A stretch of 5,803 nt of DNA from an uncultured Campylobacter sp. Its GTDB lineage: Bacteria > Campylobacterota > Campylobacteria > Campylobacterales > Campylobacteraceae. Both the position numbers and the translations under genes were made by a program. How positions within the stretch are numbered: position 1 is the stretch's first letter; every line of letters starts with the position of its first letter. The notes below the pieces were generated by a model that worked only from the letters and a program-made list of their open reading frames with translations, had not been told where the DNA came from and did no database searches. Positions 5,457-5,803 of the stretch are shown one piece after another. Location: the NCBI RefSeq assembly GCF_938018145.1, contig NZ_CALIII010000430.1, positions 1 through 5,803 on the forward strand. Reading direction: 5' to 3'.

Positions 5457-5803
5457 TTATGAAAATAATTTATAAAGTAAAAAGAAAGCAAACCCTAGCA
5501 AAATGACCGCGCATACGTAGTTTAGCCATTTTGCGACGTTTTGCGAGATAAATTTGGCGCTTTTATGCACGGCAAACGGCATAGAAACGATCCAGATAAA
5601 TATCGCCGCGACTAGCCCCGCTACGACCGCGCCCGCGTTTTCAAAGCTTTTGGCAAAGCCTGCCACGCTGAGCCAAAATCCAACGGTGTACGGGTTTGCA
5701 AGCGTGACAAAAAGGCCTTTTGCGTAGTTTTTGCTAAATTTTACCTCGGCCGCGCGCGAGTCCGCCGCTATAGGTTTGGTTGCGTTTTTAAATATGATGT
5801 AGG
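5457..5803 (-). CDS. LysE/RhtB-family amino-acid exporter, C-terminal part
   Basis: The frame is open from the right edge of the window to TAA at 5457-5459, giving about 114 residues of a membrane protein whose start lies beyond the window. It begins with a hydrophilic loop (including SRAAEVKFSKNYAKG), then a hydrophobic segment containing the family's NP motif (LFVTLANPYTVGFWLS), then further membrane segments (GAVVAGLVAAIFIWIVSMPF and YVCAVILLGFAFFLLYKLF). A cytoplasmic loop followed by a membrane helix with Asn-Pro and two more helices matches the second half of LysE-family exporters, which have six helices, are about 200 residues long, and export lysine, threonine or homoserine-type amino acids. 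The substrate cannot be told. A GTG at 5664-5666 could be taken as a start, but the conserved sequence continues upstream, so it is internal. The cyclic di-GMP gene follows on the same strand after about 68 bases. Confidence 0.83.
   Translation of the reverse strand, partial: YIIFKNATKPIAADSRAAEVKFSKNYAKGLFVTLANPYTVGFWLSVAGFAKSFENAGAVVAGLVAAIFIWIVSMPFAVHKSAKFISQNVAKWLNYVCAVILLGFAFFLLYKLFS

Noticed and set aside
5664..5666. GTG at 5666 as start of a 69-residue membrane protein
   Set aside because: The same frame is open to the window edge and carries the LysE-family NP segment upstream of this codon.
1..5803. Phase-variable homopolymer tracts, CRISPR repeats, insertion-sequence ends
   Set aside because: No long G or C run, no regularly spaced repeat array, and no transposase or terminal inverted repeats with target duplications were seen.

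Overview
The window looks like part of a Campylobacter chromosome, most likely from the higher-GC group of species (C. rectus, C. showae, C. curvus or C. concisus type) and not C. jejuni. The reasons are the very frequent AAATTT/CAAATTT words, tightly overlapping genes, a CoaX that closely resembles the Helicobacter enzyme as I remember it, and a base composition that by eye is in the forties of percent GC. The species was not checked by any search.

The left half (1-2992, + strand) is one compact gene string in which every gene overlaps the next (4, 4, 14 and 7 bases). It holds: the 3' part of a membrane-anchored, TPR-like (YfgM-like) protein; an outer-membrane-type lipoprotein with a PQQ/BamB-like beta-propeller; a 110-residue protein of unknown function; type III pantothenate kinase (coaX, coenzyme A synthesis); and a short-form ATP phosphoribosyltransferase (hisG, first step of histidine synthesis). 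The overlaps suggest one transcript with coupled translation. Its promoter lies upstream of the window.

The middle (2993-3468) is a 476-base gap between convergent genes. It has no convincing intact gene. It contains several inverted and direct repeats and a minus-strand reading frame interrupted by one stop, which may be a decayed ORF or part of a dispersed repeat.

The right half is on the minus strand. A LysE-family amino-acid exporter enters from the right edge (only its C-terminal part is present). It is followed after about 68 bases by a 639-residue two-pass membrane protein with a periplasmic domain, a degenerate GGDEF domain (GPDQF) and an EAL domain (ETL variant) that keeps most catalytic residues. 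This predicts a membrane-bound sensor that degrades or binds cyclic di-GMP. A sigma70-type -10 box and a good ribosome binding site precede it.

The points most worth a second look are the YfgM/BamB-like gene pair in an epsilonproteobacterium, the short HisG (which implies a HisZ partner elsewhere), the degenerate GGDEF coupled to a near-intact EAL, and the unexplained intergenic region. I see no mobile element, CRISPR array, tRNA or rRNA.
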